The notes: generated by a model from the sequence alone, not told the origin. Positions 20,870-33,275 are shown, numbered from the stretch's first letter. The stretch is DNA of 64,000 nucleotides from Apricaphanius iberus (GCA_028564705.1 JAPXFQ010001678.1:682001-746000), one strand, 5' to 3'. Program-made: numbers and translations.

Positions 20870-22200
20870 GTTATCGATTCCATTTGGACCAACGGAGATC
20901 AGACAACAGTTGTTTGTAAAGTTTACCAGCTCCCGGTCCGACCAACGGACTCCAACACTACACATTTATTTTATCAGCTGCTCAAGAACCACGACAACGA
21001 ATACAGAGAGAGACAATGAATAAAAGCAGCGTCGAGTGGTGGCGTAAACTCTGATAAACTCCAGATACAGACGCTGTAGCACACCACTGATGTGTTGCTA
21101 GCAAAGGAAACAGCTTTTATGCTGCATTCACACCGCCCCATACGTCAGCGTTAGCTGCGGCGAGATTACACGTAAAGTCTATGGTCGAGTACATCAGAGG
21201 TCCGTCAAGGGCTCTGCTTTGCGTTGAGTACGTTGGCTCCGTCAACGACGCTTGCGTTTCATACGGCAACGTATCAACGCATGCGTTACGGAAGTTCAGC
21301 AAGCTGAGCTTTTGACGGATCCAACGGTTGCGTTCACAAACGGAAGAAAATAAACTCTAGTTAACCAGAAAGAACACTGTAATGGTAGGCAGATCCACCA
21401 TGAAAAGTTAGCACGCCCTGTTGTCCTGGTTGGGAATTGCTTTGCAACACTGAAAAACCAACAGAAAATGGAGAGACATAAACAGAGGACTATAAAGGAA
21501 AAACGTCTTCATCAATACGTCTGGGTTTGGGTGCAAACTTGCCGACAGAGAAGTATAAACTAGGCTTTAGACTAATGCCTCCAATTTCCAACCCCAAAGT
21601 CACTGGAAGGGGATGAATGATTGGTTTTAATTGTTGTTTCTAAATAAAAAGTTTGGTGTGAAACAGTTTGATGAAAAGTTTTGTGTGTATGGATTTGACC
21701 CTTGTTGCTCTGACACACTGCTGACATAACGGCTGTGCACTACACAAATTTGGCCTGTAATGTCTACTGTGCGGATTTCAATTTAAAGTGGACTACAAGC
21801 AATGCAAGAGACATGCTTAATATGATATAAAAAAGTGAGACCTATTTATTTATTTATTTATTTATTTTAAACTTAAATATGCAAAAATTCCATGTGGAAA
21901 ACTAGCTCTACGTGTAACTTACAACCTCTCACAATTCAATTCAAAACCCTTTTCTTGGGGTGATTCAGAAGCAATTTTTCAATTGTAATCTAGTTTTTGT
22001 AATCAAATTTTTTTTCCCTTTATCAATACTCTTTGTAACAGGATTGGGGGGTGGGGGTGAGGTGGGGGCGTTGCATGAAATTCGCAACCCTACCCTTGCG
22101 AATTTCATGACTCAACAAGCTTCTGTTTTTTCTTTAGTATCAGTAGAAAATAAGTTGGGCATATTTACTATGCACCAAACGTGGCTTACCAACATTAGAC
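20870..22200. other. Intron, unclassified repeat-like DNA
   Basis: 21130-21440 is CpG-rich with an unclassified repeat. Part of it (about 21395-21430, in reverse) resembles 26445-26500 inside the Harbinger-like element. (ttta)n lies at 21846-21870. No gene seen. Confidence 0.4.
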
Positions 22201-22217
22201 AGAAGTTGATAGCTTAT

Positions 22218-23508
22218 AATAAAGCTCAGAATATATATAAAAGCTAGTATATTACCTATTAAGGTATCCATATCTCACCAAGATTATCAAAGCTAAACTA
22301 TGTCCCACTTTTAAAAAAAGTGGAAGATGATCTGGCTAGATGGAAATCCCTTCCCATATCACTTATTGGAAGAGTAGCTACAATAAAAATGATGGTTTTG
22401 CCTAGAATCAATTATTTATTCTCAATGATCCCAAGCAAACCATCAACTGATTGGTTTAGATCTCTGGACTCCTCTGTTTCTAAATTTCTTCGGAAAGATA
22501 AACCCCCACCTATCAGCTTGAAAACACTGCAGTAGTCCAAAAATAAAAGAGCTCTAGACCAACCGAACTTCTGTCAATATTTCTTAGCCTCTAAGATATG
22601 GCGCCCCTGATCCCCATGGCCTCTGGGTCCTGGTCCGCGCCCGCTCTGGCGTAGCCGGTTTTTGGCAGAGCCCATGGGCTCATCCCTGCGACCTCCAGGG
22701 CCCCAGCATTGCGGCTGCTGGGTGTTCCCCTGCCGCTTCCGTCTGTTCCTCTCTTAGTGGGCGTTCGGCTCTGCGCTGGTCCGCTTGTGGCCCTGCGCTA
22801 TGGGGAGCTCTGGATCCATACTTCTCCAACCTCTTTCATCTCTGCATGGATTCCTGTAGGATGGATTGACGACTCCTTACACCAGCTATCAATCACTTGC
22901 ATGGGGAAACCTTATTTAAACCTGCATGCTCACACACACACACACACACACACACATAGGTTTGAGGACATTGGTGCGTACGGACGTAATCTTGAGTTGA
23001 GGTAATCCTCAGTAGATAGTTGGTACCAGGAGCCTACCAGAAATATTAGTGTTGTGTCCATTAATCAATTTTTGTGTGTAGTAAATGTGTAGTTCTTAGT
23101 TCATATTACTAGATCTGTTTTGTATATGCTGTTCTGTTCTATTGGTCGTTTTTGTTTGTTTTATTTTTCCCACGTCTCTGCCGTCCAACAGAGGTGGAGG
23201 ACTGAGATGTTTTCTTTTGTTCTTTGTTTACCTCCCTATCTTGTACCGTCAGTTCACACTTCTACCGGTCCTGTTTCTTTTCTTCATCTTCTTTCTTTCT
23301 TCTTTCTTATCTCAATTTCATGCCTATAACTTCAAGAAATTAAACCCAGTAATCACTTATAAAGAATTTTCATACATATATATCAAGTAGAGTACTATAG
23401 TAAAGCTGTAATGCTCTGCTTGGGAAAGTAAATCTGTTGGGCTTGTACTTTGTACTCAGACACCAACTCTGAGTAGCAAACTGCTAGACAGGAAAAGTAA
23501 AAAAAAGA
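22218..23508 (+). mobile_element. 5'-truncated L1-type LINE, plus copy
   Basis: Flanked by 17-bp direct repeats, agaagttgatagcttat (22201-22217) and the same with one change (23509-23525). It contains a fragment of L1 ORF2 C-terminus in which WKSLPISLIGRVATIKMMVL and NYLFSMIPSKPSTDWFRSL are recognisable (to about 22530), then a GC-rich 3' UTR, a (CA)n tract at 22928-22955, and an A-rich tail. The 3' UTR matches the 28.1-29.8 kb copy in reverse, with its most GC-rich part shortened here. Confidence 0.85.
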
Positions 23509-23525
23509 AGAAGTTGATGGCTTAT

Positions 23526-24725
23526 GTTATCATTTTACTGTTTTTTGTCAGAAGTTATAAAGTCCTACGATTTAAAAAAAAAAAGTAATAAAGAAGCTAA
23601 TGGTGGTTATTACCATGGAGCAGTCCTTTCAGATGGCCCAAACATTTGCCTTCAGCGAAGATGGGGCAGGCTGCATTTCTCTTTCATCCTCCGTGCTAAA
23701 CCATCTGGGTACCAGCTACATCTAGTTAGCTAACACGTTGGTAGCGCGACAGAACCGCAACTTGGTGGAATGACAGACTGTGGAGGCTGTTTCCTGAAAA
23801 ACACTATGCATAGTGAATAATTTGTCTGAAAATATTTAGAAAACATATTTTTAAGAATCAAAACTGTAACATTTTGCCTTGATCCATTTCTTGTTAAATA
23901 GGAATTGAGATTTGGACATGAATCGATTTTCTGGCACCCCTACTCTACATATCACCCTGAACAGAGGATGAAGTGTTTAGATTTGGTATCTATAATAACA
24001 GTATGGTGAAATGCACATTACGACACTGCACTTGTTGCTATGGTCCCCAGCCACGATTTGCGACAACCCCTTTCCAGAGGTGCACCTGCAAAATGCACCA
24101 GAAATGTTTCTCCTCTTCTAACTACAACTTGCAGTGTTACTAATTTAGGTACTTTGTCATTATTTTCATTAGAAACCCAACTTGCTCTGCATGTGCATGA
24201 AGTATGATCACACATTGAAAACCTTTCTTGGTTCACTACACCCAGCGCTAGATTTTACCCACTCACAAATCAAGTTGTTTTATCTTTAAAATTAATTGAA
24301 ATATTAAAAAAGAAGCCTGCAGTTATATAAGATTAGTCTTTAATTAGCCAGACAAACATCGTTCTTTACCTTCAGCTTTCAAACCTCTCCTTTAAAAAAA
24401 AAAGTCAGCAACATTTCTCTGCGCTGTGTTTTAAGTAATGTTCAAAATTTGTTTTAAAAGGTCTTGGATTTCCAGTTGCAGTTTGGTATCTAGTAAATTT
24501 TCTTCCAGTTTCCTTCTCTTAACAGCATTCCAAAATAAATTTGTTGTGTTGTAAGTGTAGAGAAGCATATTTCTGGCTACAAACTCGCCATTAAATATTA
24601 ATCAATAGGCATTAAAAGGTATAGATATTAATTTCACTACTTCAAACCTAGAGCTACCCTGAATTATTGTGATAACATGGTCAATGCTGACTCTTTTATG
24701 GATATATCTTCAGGCAAAAAAATTT
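23526..24725. other. Intron, nothing recognised
   Basis: No convincing coding, RNA or element ends. Small open frames are low in similarity to anything I know. Confidence 0.5.
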
Positions 24726-24940
24726 CTACATCAATTTATTGGGGTTAGTTTATATTGGGATGACAAAGCACAAACTTAACGTTAGACTAGCAGAGCATAA
24801 ATATGCTATAAGAACAGGGAATCCAAAATTCTGTAAGGGGAGAGAACTGCTTCCAAAGTTTTGCAGGATTCAACTCTTTCTCCGGCTGGGTGTGGCAATA
24901 GGTCTCATTTACATCACATTTACATAAGCCATCACCCCTG
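24726..24940 (+). pseudogene. GIY-YIG nuclease fragment, probably PLE
   Basis: MGLVYIGMTKHKLNVRLAEH and KYAIRTGNPKF resemble the YIG half of a GIY-YIG nuclease as in PLE C-termini, but from a family different from the 15-kb copy. The continuation is not recognisable and the ends are undefined. Confidence 0.5.
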
Positions 24941-25140
24941 TCAAGCTTCAGAACAGGCTACACAGACCCTGCAGACAACTACTAAATGTACTTTTGAAAG
25001 AAAAGATCAGAAAGAAGGAAAAGGGTGCTTTTTTTTTGAGAACATTTATCCTGCAAAACTATATTAATACAACATAATGTTGCAGATAAACACAATTAAA
25101 ATAAAACGTAATAAAAGTACACTAGCAACAGAGACTCTTA

Positions 25141-25694
25141 GGCCACGTCCACACTAAGCCGGATAATGCCTTACACGTATAATTATTTAGTCTACACCCC
25201 CCTATCGTCCACACTAACCCGGCGTCTGTGGCCGGATAACTATTAGCCGGGTAAGAGAGCCGTGTAAATCTTAATTCATCGGCTAAACAAGCTAGTGTGG
25301 ACAGCTTCCCCGGATAATGAAAGGAAGTGGCGTCAATGAATGCTGCGTCAATAACAATACGACACTACAGACAAAGACAACAGCGAAGAGTAATAAATCG
25401 ATCTTATCGTCTGTCCACACCAAAAACTCTCTCTTCTTCTGAGCAGCTATTGTTCTCTTCGGTTAACGGGACAAGCAGATATGTGCTGTAGAGCTTCTTG
25501 TATATTATGTAGGCACTGGCGTCACGTAGATCATACGCGTGTTTCGTGTGTCTTTTTGTGCATGCCAAGTATTTACACAGGTCGGTATGGGATTGCGCAA
25601 TCATGGGACCTTAAACTTAAATGCTCGTGTTGTGTGGATAACATTAGGCGTCTAACTCCCCAAATAACCTTATCGGCTTAGTGTGGACGTAGCC
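25141..25694. mobile_element. PIF/Harbinger-type MITE
   Basis: Inverted ends ggccacgtccacactaagcc (left) and ggctacgtccacactaagcc (right, reversed), flanked by TTA on both sides (25138-25140 and 25695-25697). 554 bp with no transposase. A 3-bp TTA duplication fits PIF/Harbinger. Confidence 0.8.
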
Positions 25695-25697
25695 TTA

Positions 25698-26316
25698 GTA
25701 GGCATAATGTTTATATTATGGCTTGGAGCTTATGAAACACCCAATTTAAAATTAGAATATTGTGCAATGGTTAACTTAAATCTGTAAGCCATAATCAGAA
25801 AAAACATTATAAATAAAGACTTGGAATATCTCACTTTGCTCCATGTCATAGACATAAAGTACAAAATAGTGCAGAAGGCACCAATTGTAGTTTATAGTAA
25901 AAATGCAAAATTATAAAAGTAAAAGATATATCAGTCAAAACAGAGTGGGCCCTCCTGACAACTTTCTCTTTTCTTTTTTAAAGAAGATATAAATGTAGGA
26001 ATTAAAAATCCTAAAAAAACTAAAACAATGGAAAAAGTAGAACCAATCTCTATAAATATATAAATATAAATATCTTAAACAATATAAAATTAAACTATAT
26101 AAAAAATATGATTTCTAGTGTAATTGGGTTTATGATTGTGTTTTTTGGTGTGTAGTGTGAATCTTGTTTATGCAGGGGGACTCCAGGGGATCCTTGTTTT
26201 AGGTTATCCTTCCCTATTTCCTTTATGTTGTGCAGTGTGTCTGGGTGGGCATCTGGGTCCCTTGTTGTTGTTCCCTATTCTTTTCCCTTTCTTTGTTTTT
26301 TAATGATTATTTGTAA
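25698..26316. other. Intron, nothing recognised
   Basis: AT-rich intron sequence without identifiable elements or genes. Confidence 0.5.
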
Positions 26317-26598
26317 AGCCTAGTTTATGTTTCTCTGACCTCAAAATTGCACTCAGATGCAGACATATTGATGGAGACGTTTTTAGTTTATGGTTATCCG
26401 TTTTTTTCCTTTCCACTCGCTATTGTTTTTTCATCACTGCTCTACCAGGACAACAGGGGTTGCTAACTTTTCATGGCGTCTCTGCCTACTATCACAGCTT
26501 TGTTTCAGTTTTTTCTAGGCTTATGAACGCATTACTTCATCAAGGAGCAATGGACGACAGAAAGTTTTGATCAAGTTGTAAAGTTTTGTACTAGAAGT

Positions 26599-27895
26599 TG
26601 TTGGGGACATTACCAAGGATGTAGTTATCTGGCAATTTAAAGTTAAAGGTACTGCTTATGGCAGTACATAAGCTTAACAATTTATGGAAAATTATTATTA
26701 TTCGGGGCACCACCTTTATCAGGAACTATTTTAATAGCCAAAGTATTAGTCTCATAATCTGAAGGAATGAATTCTGTTATGTTTAAAAAAAAGTTATTTG
26801 GATAAGAGTAATTAACCTTTGGAGAATTACTTAATTTATCGATAGATCACGACAGTAAAACAATCTAATTCCCGTATATTCATCAAATAAGGGGAGTTCA
26901 AACATGGCTAATGAGATTCATTTTTGTTCTTAAACAATCTATTTTTAAACGGAGTTCTTTTTGAACCGTTAATAGCAATGTTTGTTTATGAAGCGCCAGC
27001 CTAAACTAACACGTGGGCTTGGTTAGCTTTAGCTGTCTGCAACGCACGTGAGGCGTTTAGAGTGGCTCAAATACATGTATTAAACATTAAATAAAAAAGT
27101 ATGTTTGATTGAGTAGCTCAAATTACAGGGTTTAAAACAACTCTTTGTCGGGAAAAGTCTTAAAAAAACACAGATTAAAACTTCAGGCTGAAGCCTGGTT
27201 TACCTAAAGATAGCAGATTAAACTTAAAAGGTTAACAATAAAAAAGGAAACACCTCTAAAATTAGCTATCCTAACTAATTTGCCTCTGCCCAAACAGACC
27301 ATATGAATGTTTAAAGCCCTCCGAGTTGCTGCACGTTGATCAGGAAAGGGGGACCTCCAGGGAGTGTTAGCCAGCAGGCTAACGAAGGATCGCTAATCTG
27401 ACTAGGAGTGGTGGGAAGCTCCTGGCTCTGGCTTCTCCTGGCTGGCTGCGTGGCGATCGGCATCCACCTTTTTAACAGTTCCTTTTTGGAGCTCTCCAGT
27501 TCGGCATTCACCTCTTGTTGGCTCATTGGCTAAATGCGGATTCTGGTTGGTTCGGTCCTCGGCATGCATGGCTCACAGCTCCAGTTTCTCAGCAGTCGGC
27601 AGCCTAAAACTCAGATGGGTTTTGTCGGGCTCTGGGGATAAACAATGTCTTTGTTTATCAGTGTTCAAGAGTTACCTGGAGTGGTCTTTGGGTTCCTTTG
27701 GAGCAAGTTTCTGCCAGAAACTCAGCCTCCCTCCGCCAGCGAAGGGTGATGGTTGAAGATGATCTTCTGTTGCTCCCCAGCAGAACACAGAAGAAAGAGC
27801 AGGTGGGCACCCCTATTTATAGATTTCTAGGCTTCCACTTCCTGTGGGGCTAGAGCAGAGTAGTGCCACCTGATGGCTGTGTGTGTGACCCAACA
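26599..27895 (-). mobile_element. Candidate solo LTR
   Basis: 1297 bp with termini tgttggg and cccaaca, flanked by the 4-bp direct repeat aagt (26595-26598 and 27896-27899). The related repeat at 60427-60470 shows the uninterrupted site (actcaaagtgccgctcatag). On the minus strand a tataaata box at about 27825 lies near the start, as expected of an LTR promoter. No gag, pol or env frame, so only an LTR remains. Whether it is Gypsy, BEL or ERV cannot be decided from this. Confidence 0.65.
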
Positions 27896-28147
27896 AAGTG
27901 CAGCTCATAGAAAACACATGGAAACAAACACAGCCGCCTTTTTGTTGTTTTCCTACACATCCTTGGTTCAAAATCGCCAAAAGAACAGAGTAGATAAATT
28001 ATCCTCTCAATATAAAGCATGTAGTGGTCAAACTCTGCATTAACTACTGATTACAACAACTATAGAGCCCCGTTTTGGTGAATTGATCTCTGGCTGTTAC
28101 TGCAACTGACCAAACAGATGAATATACTCCACTGAGTGAGAAGGATG

Positions 28148-29848
28148 TTTTTTTTTTGTTTTTTTTTTGTTTTTAACGTGTCCTGTCTAGCAGTATGCTA
28201 CTCAGAATTGGTGTCTGAGTACCAAGTACAAGCCCAACAGTTTTACTTTCCTAAGCAGAGTATTACAGCTTCGCTGTAGTACGCCACTTGATGTATATGT
28301 ATGAAAAATCTTTATTAGTGATTACTGTGGGTTCAATTTCCTGACGTCATGGACACTAAACTGAGACAAGAAGGGAGAAAGGAAGAAGGTGAAGAAAAGA
28401 AACCGGACCAACAGAGGCGCGAACCGACGACGTAAGACAGGGAGGCAAACAAAGAACACAACAAACATCCCAGTCCTCCACCTCTGCCGGACGGCAGAGA
28501 AACAGTAATACAAAACAAAAACAACAAACTGTACAGAACCAAACCAATAGTTCGGATCTAGTAGAATAAACTAAGAATTATACATTCACTACACACAAGC
28601 ATTGATTAATGAACATAATACAAATGTTTCTGGTAAACTCCTGTGAACAACTAACTAATGATGATAACCTCAGCTTAAGATATGTCCGTCCTCACCAATG
28701 AACCCACACCTATGTGTGTGCGAGCATGCAGGTCTGAATAAGGTTTCCCCATGCAAGTGATTGATAGCTGGTGTAAGGAACCGTCGATCCGTCCTACAGG
28801 AATCGGCACATGGAGGAGGCAAGAGATTGTTTGCATCCAGGGTCCCACAGAGTACAGAGTCCACAGGCAGATCAGCGCAGGGTCGATCACCCGCCAAGAG
28901 AGGAACAGATGGAAGCCCCAGGGAAGCACCCACCAGCCGCAATGCTGGGGCCCGAGAGATCGCAGTGACGAGCCCACGGGCTCCGCCGGTAACCGGCTAC
29001 GCCAGGGCGGGCCCGGACCAGGAACCGGAGGCCACGGGGACCAGGGGCACCCCGCCCCCCAGCGGGGCCCCAACCAGGGACCAGCCGACAAGGGCCCCCC
29101 GCCGCCGCCGCAGGCAAGGAGGATCCGCAGCCAACCGACGGACAACACACGCCGCCGCCACCCCGGACCAATACCCACCGCCAACAACCCGGCCCGCCTC
29201 CACACACCCACACGCCAGGGAGCCACAGCAAGAGCCACAGCGGATGTACGCCCTCCCCAGGCCGCGCCCAGCCGGCACCTGGACATCCAGATCTTCCAGC
29301 TCCAGGGTCCAGATCCCGCCCCACGTAGGGCGCCAAGATCAGGGGCCCAGCCAATGCCGGACAGCCCCACCAGGTGAACAGACCAGCCAGCAGAAGTCCT
29401 GGAACCGCCAGGAGGACTGGGCGCCAGGCACGGTCCCCACCGATCCACCGGACGGCACCAACCTATTCTACAACCCCGGCACCCCCATAAGAGGTGCCCC
29501 AGTCAATCCAAGGAGGACGTCGGCCTGAAACAGCGGCCGCCCAACACACCGGACCACCCAGGACCCGCCCGACATGCACCAGGACCAAGCCGGGCCGCAA
29601 CCGGGACCCCCAGCCCCATGCATCGAGAGTCATCATCAACCAGCGGGCAGGAGCAACCATCACCGACGGGGAGTGACGGGGAGGGAAGAAGATGCATCAG
29701 GCCAGAGAGCAGCCCACAGGAACACCCAACCTGACAGGTAGACATAGACAGACAGAGACACTCATACGTACCCTCCCTTTCATGCGTACACATTCTTATA
29801 AATACAGGACATACGAAAAAAGGACGCTATACACTCATTCATACCCCC
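28148..29848 (-). mobile_element. L1-type LINE 3' UTR insertion, minus copy
   Basis: Flanked by a perfect 12-bp repeat, gtgagaaggatg, at 28136-28147 and 29849-29860, with an A-rich tail (plus strand t9 g t8 g tttt) at the 28148 end: a clean 5'-truncated target-primed insertion on the minus strand. It shares the 3' UTR of the 22.2-23.5 kb L1, including caatcacttgcatggggaaac. 28900-29650 is strikingly GC-rich, and the long open frames there on both strands are by-products of that composition. Confidence 0.85.
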
Positions 29849-29981
29849 GTGAGAAGGATGGTTAAAAAATTGACCTCTACACTGTGCGTCCTTGTGTAGC
29901 TGACGGAGAGCCCTTGCGTCGATGGATAATGGATTTGCGTCAATCCATCTCCGTCAAAACGGAGAAAAAAATTAGGCTTAG

Positions 29982-30225
29982 CTGTGTGTTGTTCTTTTTA
30001 GTTGTGTGTATTTGGGCTGTCTTATGCAGTGTTGTGGCAATATGTCTGGATCCGATGTTGTGTGGCTTCTTGGGTCTGTATTGGTGCCCCTGGGCGCTGG
30101 GCATGTGATGTCTCTTTCCTTGTCAGCACAGAATGGCCTGATTTTGTCACACAGATAGGTCAATGTTCAGTCCAAGTGTGGCCCGGACAGAAAGACTGTC
30201 GATAAGGGGCAGATCTGCTCAATTG
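29982..30225. other. Intron, nothing recognised
   Basis: Short stretch right of the Harbinger-like element; no feature seen. Confidence 0.4.
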
Positions 30226-30545
30226 TGCAGTAAATAATAATAATAATGCATCAAACTTATATAGCGCTTTTCTGGACACTCAAAGACACTTTACAAATTC
30301 CATTATTCATTCACTCTCACATTTCACACTGGTGGAAGCAAGCTACAATTGTAGCCACAGCTGCCCGGGGGCAGACTGACAGAAGCGAGGCTGCCATATC
30401 GCGCCATCGGCCCCTCTGGCCAACACCGGTAGGCGGTAGGTGAAGTGTCTTGCCCAAGGACACAGCGACTGAGACAGATTGATCTGGGGGCTCGAACCAG
30501 CAACTGTTCGATTGCAAGGCAAACCTCTAAACCCCCTGAGCCCCA
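30226..30545 (-). repeat. LINE 3'-tail repeat
   Basis: aataataataataatgcat, then tatatagcgcttttctggac, agtgtcttgcccaaggacac and a ggctcgaaccagcaac segment: a very common fish repeat corresponding to a LINE 3' UTR in reverse. Clade not determined. Confidence 0.6.
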
Positions 30546-31590
30546 GTCGCTCTAACATCAGTAGCTGATGTTCTACAGGTTGTGCATTACAGTTAGCTTT
30601 TGAAAGCGCCAAACCTGGTCTCTTGGTGTTAAAGCTGTAACACAATGAGCACATAATATATTTTAAACATGGCAAAGTAAATTATCATAAAAAAAACTTT
30701 CACATACATGTTGTTTTTGTATATGCACAATGTGAGAGTTTTCGCAAGTACCTGAAGTACTGATGACTCTATCTGTGGGAGTCGGATGCTGATGCCTGTT
30801 AAAGGTCTCGACTAAAAGTTTGCCATCTGCCATTCCAACAAGCTGTGGGATATTGATGTGACCTTGTCGGGCATTATCCCTTATGTGTAACGCTTGATTG
30901 CTTTTCCATTTATGTTTTATTAAATTTACTTACACTGTCATGAGGAGAAATTGCTAATGGTTCTGAAACGAGCAGAATTTCAACTTCAGGTATTCCTTTA
31001 AATTTTAATTACTGTTTTAATTTTATCTATTAATGTTAATCTGTTAATCTACGTCATTTATAAAATATACTTGAAGTTACATAAATGTATGTGTACAGAA
31101 GTGGTAGACCCCTGAATGGGCTTATAAAGAAACATATACAGAGGATTCCACAAGGTCAATATCTGCATTCTGAAGCTTTGTAGTATGAAATCTAATAATC
31201 TAATCTGATTTCTTCATTATAATATGAATTTTAATTGAACACTGTTATGTTTTATTTCCAACAAATTACATATAGTTAGATTTCTTTTTACATCAATTTG
31301 TTTTCTTTAAACCTTTTACAATAATTAAAAGGTCATTTATTTAATTTATAAGAGTGGTCATAATTCTATTTGAAATGATTTGTGTCATCTGCAAAAAGCA
31401 ATGGAAGTGTAGATTTAGATACTGTAGCAAAATCATTTATATTAAACACTAATGATCCCAATATTGAACTTTGTGGCACCTTGTATCACCTCTATAGTCT
31501 ATTAGATCCACAAATATGATCACACTTGTCTATGGCTGTATTTTATTTTGAAAAATTGCCTTCATTGTTACAATTGACAGGATTGTCTCA
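30546..31590. other. Intron, nothing recognised
   Basis: AT-rich; no element ends, genes or RNAs identified. Confidence 0.5.
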
Positions 31591-31957
31591 TGTGTGATTT
31601 CCCGCCAGAATAAACGCGGATCGCTCGCAGCACCCAAAACAAAATATTGACCAGACGCCGAAACAAAGGCTTCACAGCATGATCTGGCTGCAGAAGACCA
31701 CGGTGCTCCGGTTCTAATGTAAACTGCACCATAGGTTAACAAGGGCACCAAATGGAGCGGTCTCTGTTCTGCACTGTTTCCTTTGGCTGAAATAACAAAC
31801 TGACTGAGGCGACATTTTCGGAAAGCCGCCGGGGGCAAACAAGGACGCTTCACACTCACCGTCCCGATTCTTGTCTCGTTGAAGCCTCCGGCCAAAAACC
31901 AGCACCATGTTCTTGCAGTCCATCCACTCTGATTGTTTAAAAGAAAAAAGAAAAAAA
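31591..31957 (-). other. CpG-rich exon-like segment, unidentified
   Basis: On the minus strand an ATG at 31923 opens MDCKNMVLVFGRRLQRDKNR (21 codons), followed by a good donor gtgagtg at 31859. The surrounding DNA is richer in CpG than the flanking intron. I do not recognise the protein. It could be the first exon of an intronic antisense gene, a retrocopy, or the 5' end of an unidentified transposon. It is cut close to the LINE that starts at about 31960. Confidence 0.3.
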
Positions 31958-32085
31958 GAAATCAAGATGGCGACGCCCTGTGTGATCGCTGAACTTTTGT
32001 TTGGTGAACTTTTGTTAGTGTAAAAAATTAAGTTTTCCTGCTTTTAAATAAGTAAGGTAACCAAATAAACACACGAAAGTGGACA

Positions 32086-32870
32086 ATGCCGTCAACGAGA
32101 ACAACACAGATGGAGAATGAGATGGAAGAGATGCGTAAGTCGATAAATTACATGACTGGAGAGTTTCCTAAAGTACCCAACAGCTGACTAAGTTGATGCA
32201 ACTTGTTGACAAGGTGAAGCAACTTAAGGATGTCATTCACGAAAAAGATAAAACAATTAAGGATCTAGAAATAAGGATTGAGAACTTGGAGCAATATACA
32301 GATTGAAGATGTTATAACCACAGGTCTGAGCGTAAAACCTCGTTCTTATGCCAGAGCTGCAGCGCATGGAAGAAATGTTAGCAAGGATGCGGAACCAGCT
32401 GACCAGCTAACGCTGGAAAGACAAATCGTGTTATTCTTTGCAGAAAGGATATTTAGCTGGACGCAAAAAACATTGAAGCGTGCCATACTCTTCCGAGTAA
32501 GGACAAAGCTAAGCCAGCAACCATTATCCTGCGATCTGCGAACACAAAGTTCAAAACTGAACTTCTGCGCCAAGGAAGAAAGCTGAAAGGCTCTTTGGTT
32601 TATTTAAACAAACATCTCACAAGTAAAAATGCTGGGATTGCGAGGGAAGCCCGGAACCTAAGGAAGAAAAACAAGATAAAAGCAACATGAACTAGGAATT
32701 GCAAGGTCTTCATTCAACTCAAAGGAGCTATGCCGGAGCAAGCAAAAGTTGTACTGGTAAGGGAGCTTACAGACCTTGATGAATATAAAAAACAATGCTA
32801 GCTTTCTGACTGGACTAAACTGGATTACAATGACGCTGTTGGAAGATTTAGAAATCAAACAACCTGGGAA
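32086..32870 (+). pseudogene. LINE ORF1 relic
   Basis: ATG at 32086 opens MPSTRTTQMENEMEEMRKSI; after stops and frameshifts, VKQLKDVIHEKDKTIKDLEI and RIENLEQY (a coiled coil) are followed by LSVKPRSYARAAAHG, a SKPAT-IILR-like block near 32510, KTELLRQGRKLKGSLVYLNK and CKVFIQLKGAMPEQAKVVLV. This is the RNA-binding ORF1 protein type of fish CR1/Jockey-like LINEs, as I remember it. Broken in several places. Confidence 0.65.
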
Positions 32871-33139
32871 TAGATTGCTATGATCTGTGACTATGTTGTG
32901 TATACTGCTACTGGACTGGAGATATCATTGAGAAGAATTGTACACTATATAGAAAAAAATATATGGACAATCATGGACCAAATGACAGTTACTGGATTGG
33001 AGATACTGTGGAGATGACTCAAAAACTATATGGACCAAAAAGACACGGATAATACAAATCTACTGGACTGGGAATGTGCAGTGCAGGCTACACATTCTCT
33101 TCTATTTTTATTTATGAGTTGCAGTTTCGTTGTGTGTGT

Positions 33140-33172
33140 GTGGATTGCCTTGCGTATGAAAATGTGTATGTT

Positions 33173-33236
<64 letters not shown>

Positions 33237-33275
33237 CGTGCGTGTGTGTGTGTGTGTGTGTGTGTGTCTGTGTAT
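33140..33275. repeat. (GT)n microsatellite
   Basis: A tract of roughly 100 bp of gt with a few gc steps (33176-33270), between ORF1 and ORF2 of the LINE. Cys-Val and His-Thr open frames across it are artefacts. Confidence 0.95.

Larger units (their letters stand above)
26317..29978. mobile_element. Harbinger-like element with two nested insertions
   Basis: Left end agcctagtttatgtttctc (26317) and right end reversed agcctaatttttttctccg (29978), flanked by taa and tag. The element's own DNA is only about 660 bp (26317-26598, 27896-28147, 29861-29978); the rest is a candidate solo LTR and an L1 3' end. A short relative at 60239-60651 has the same ends and lacks both insertions. Another partial relative is at about 43770-44010. 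Confidence 0.65.

Noticed and set aside
28751..29528. Long overlapping open frames on both strands (up to 257 codons)
   Set aside because: They lie in the GC-rich L1 3' UTR where stop codons are rare; the translations are Pro/Arg/Gly-rich and match nothing, and the segment is a retrotransposed insertion.
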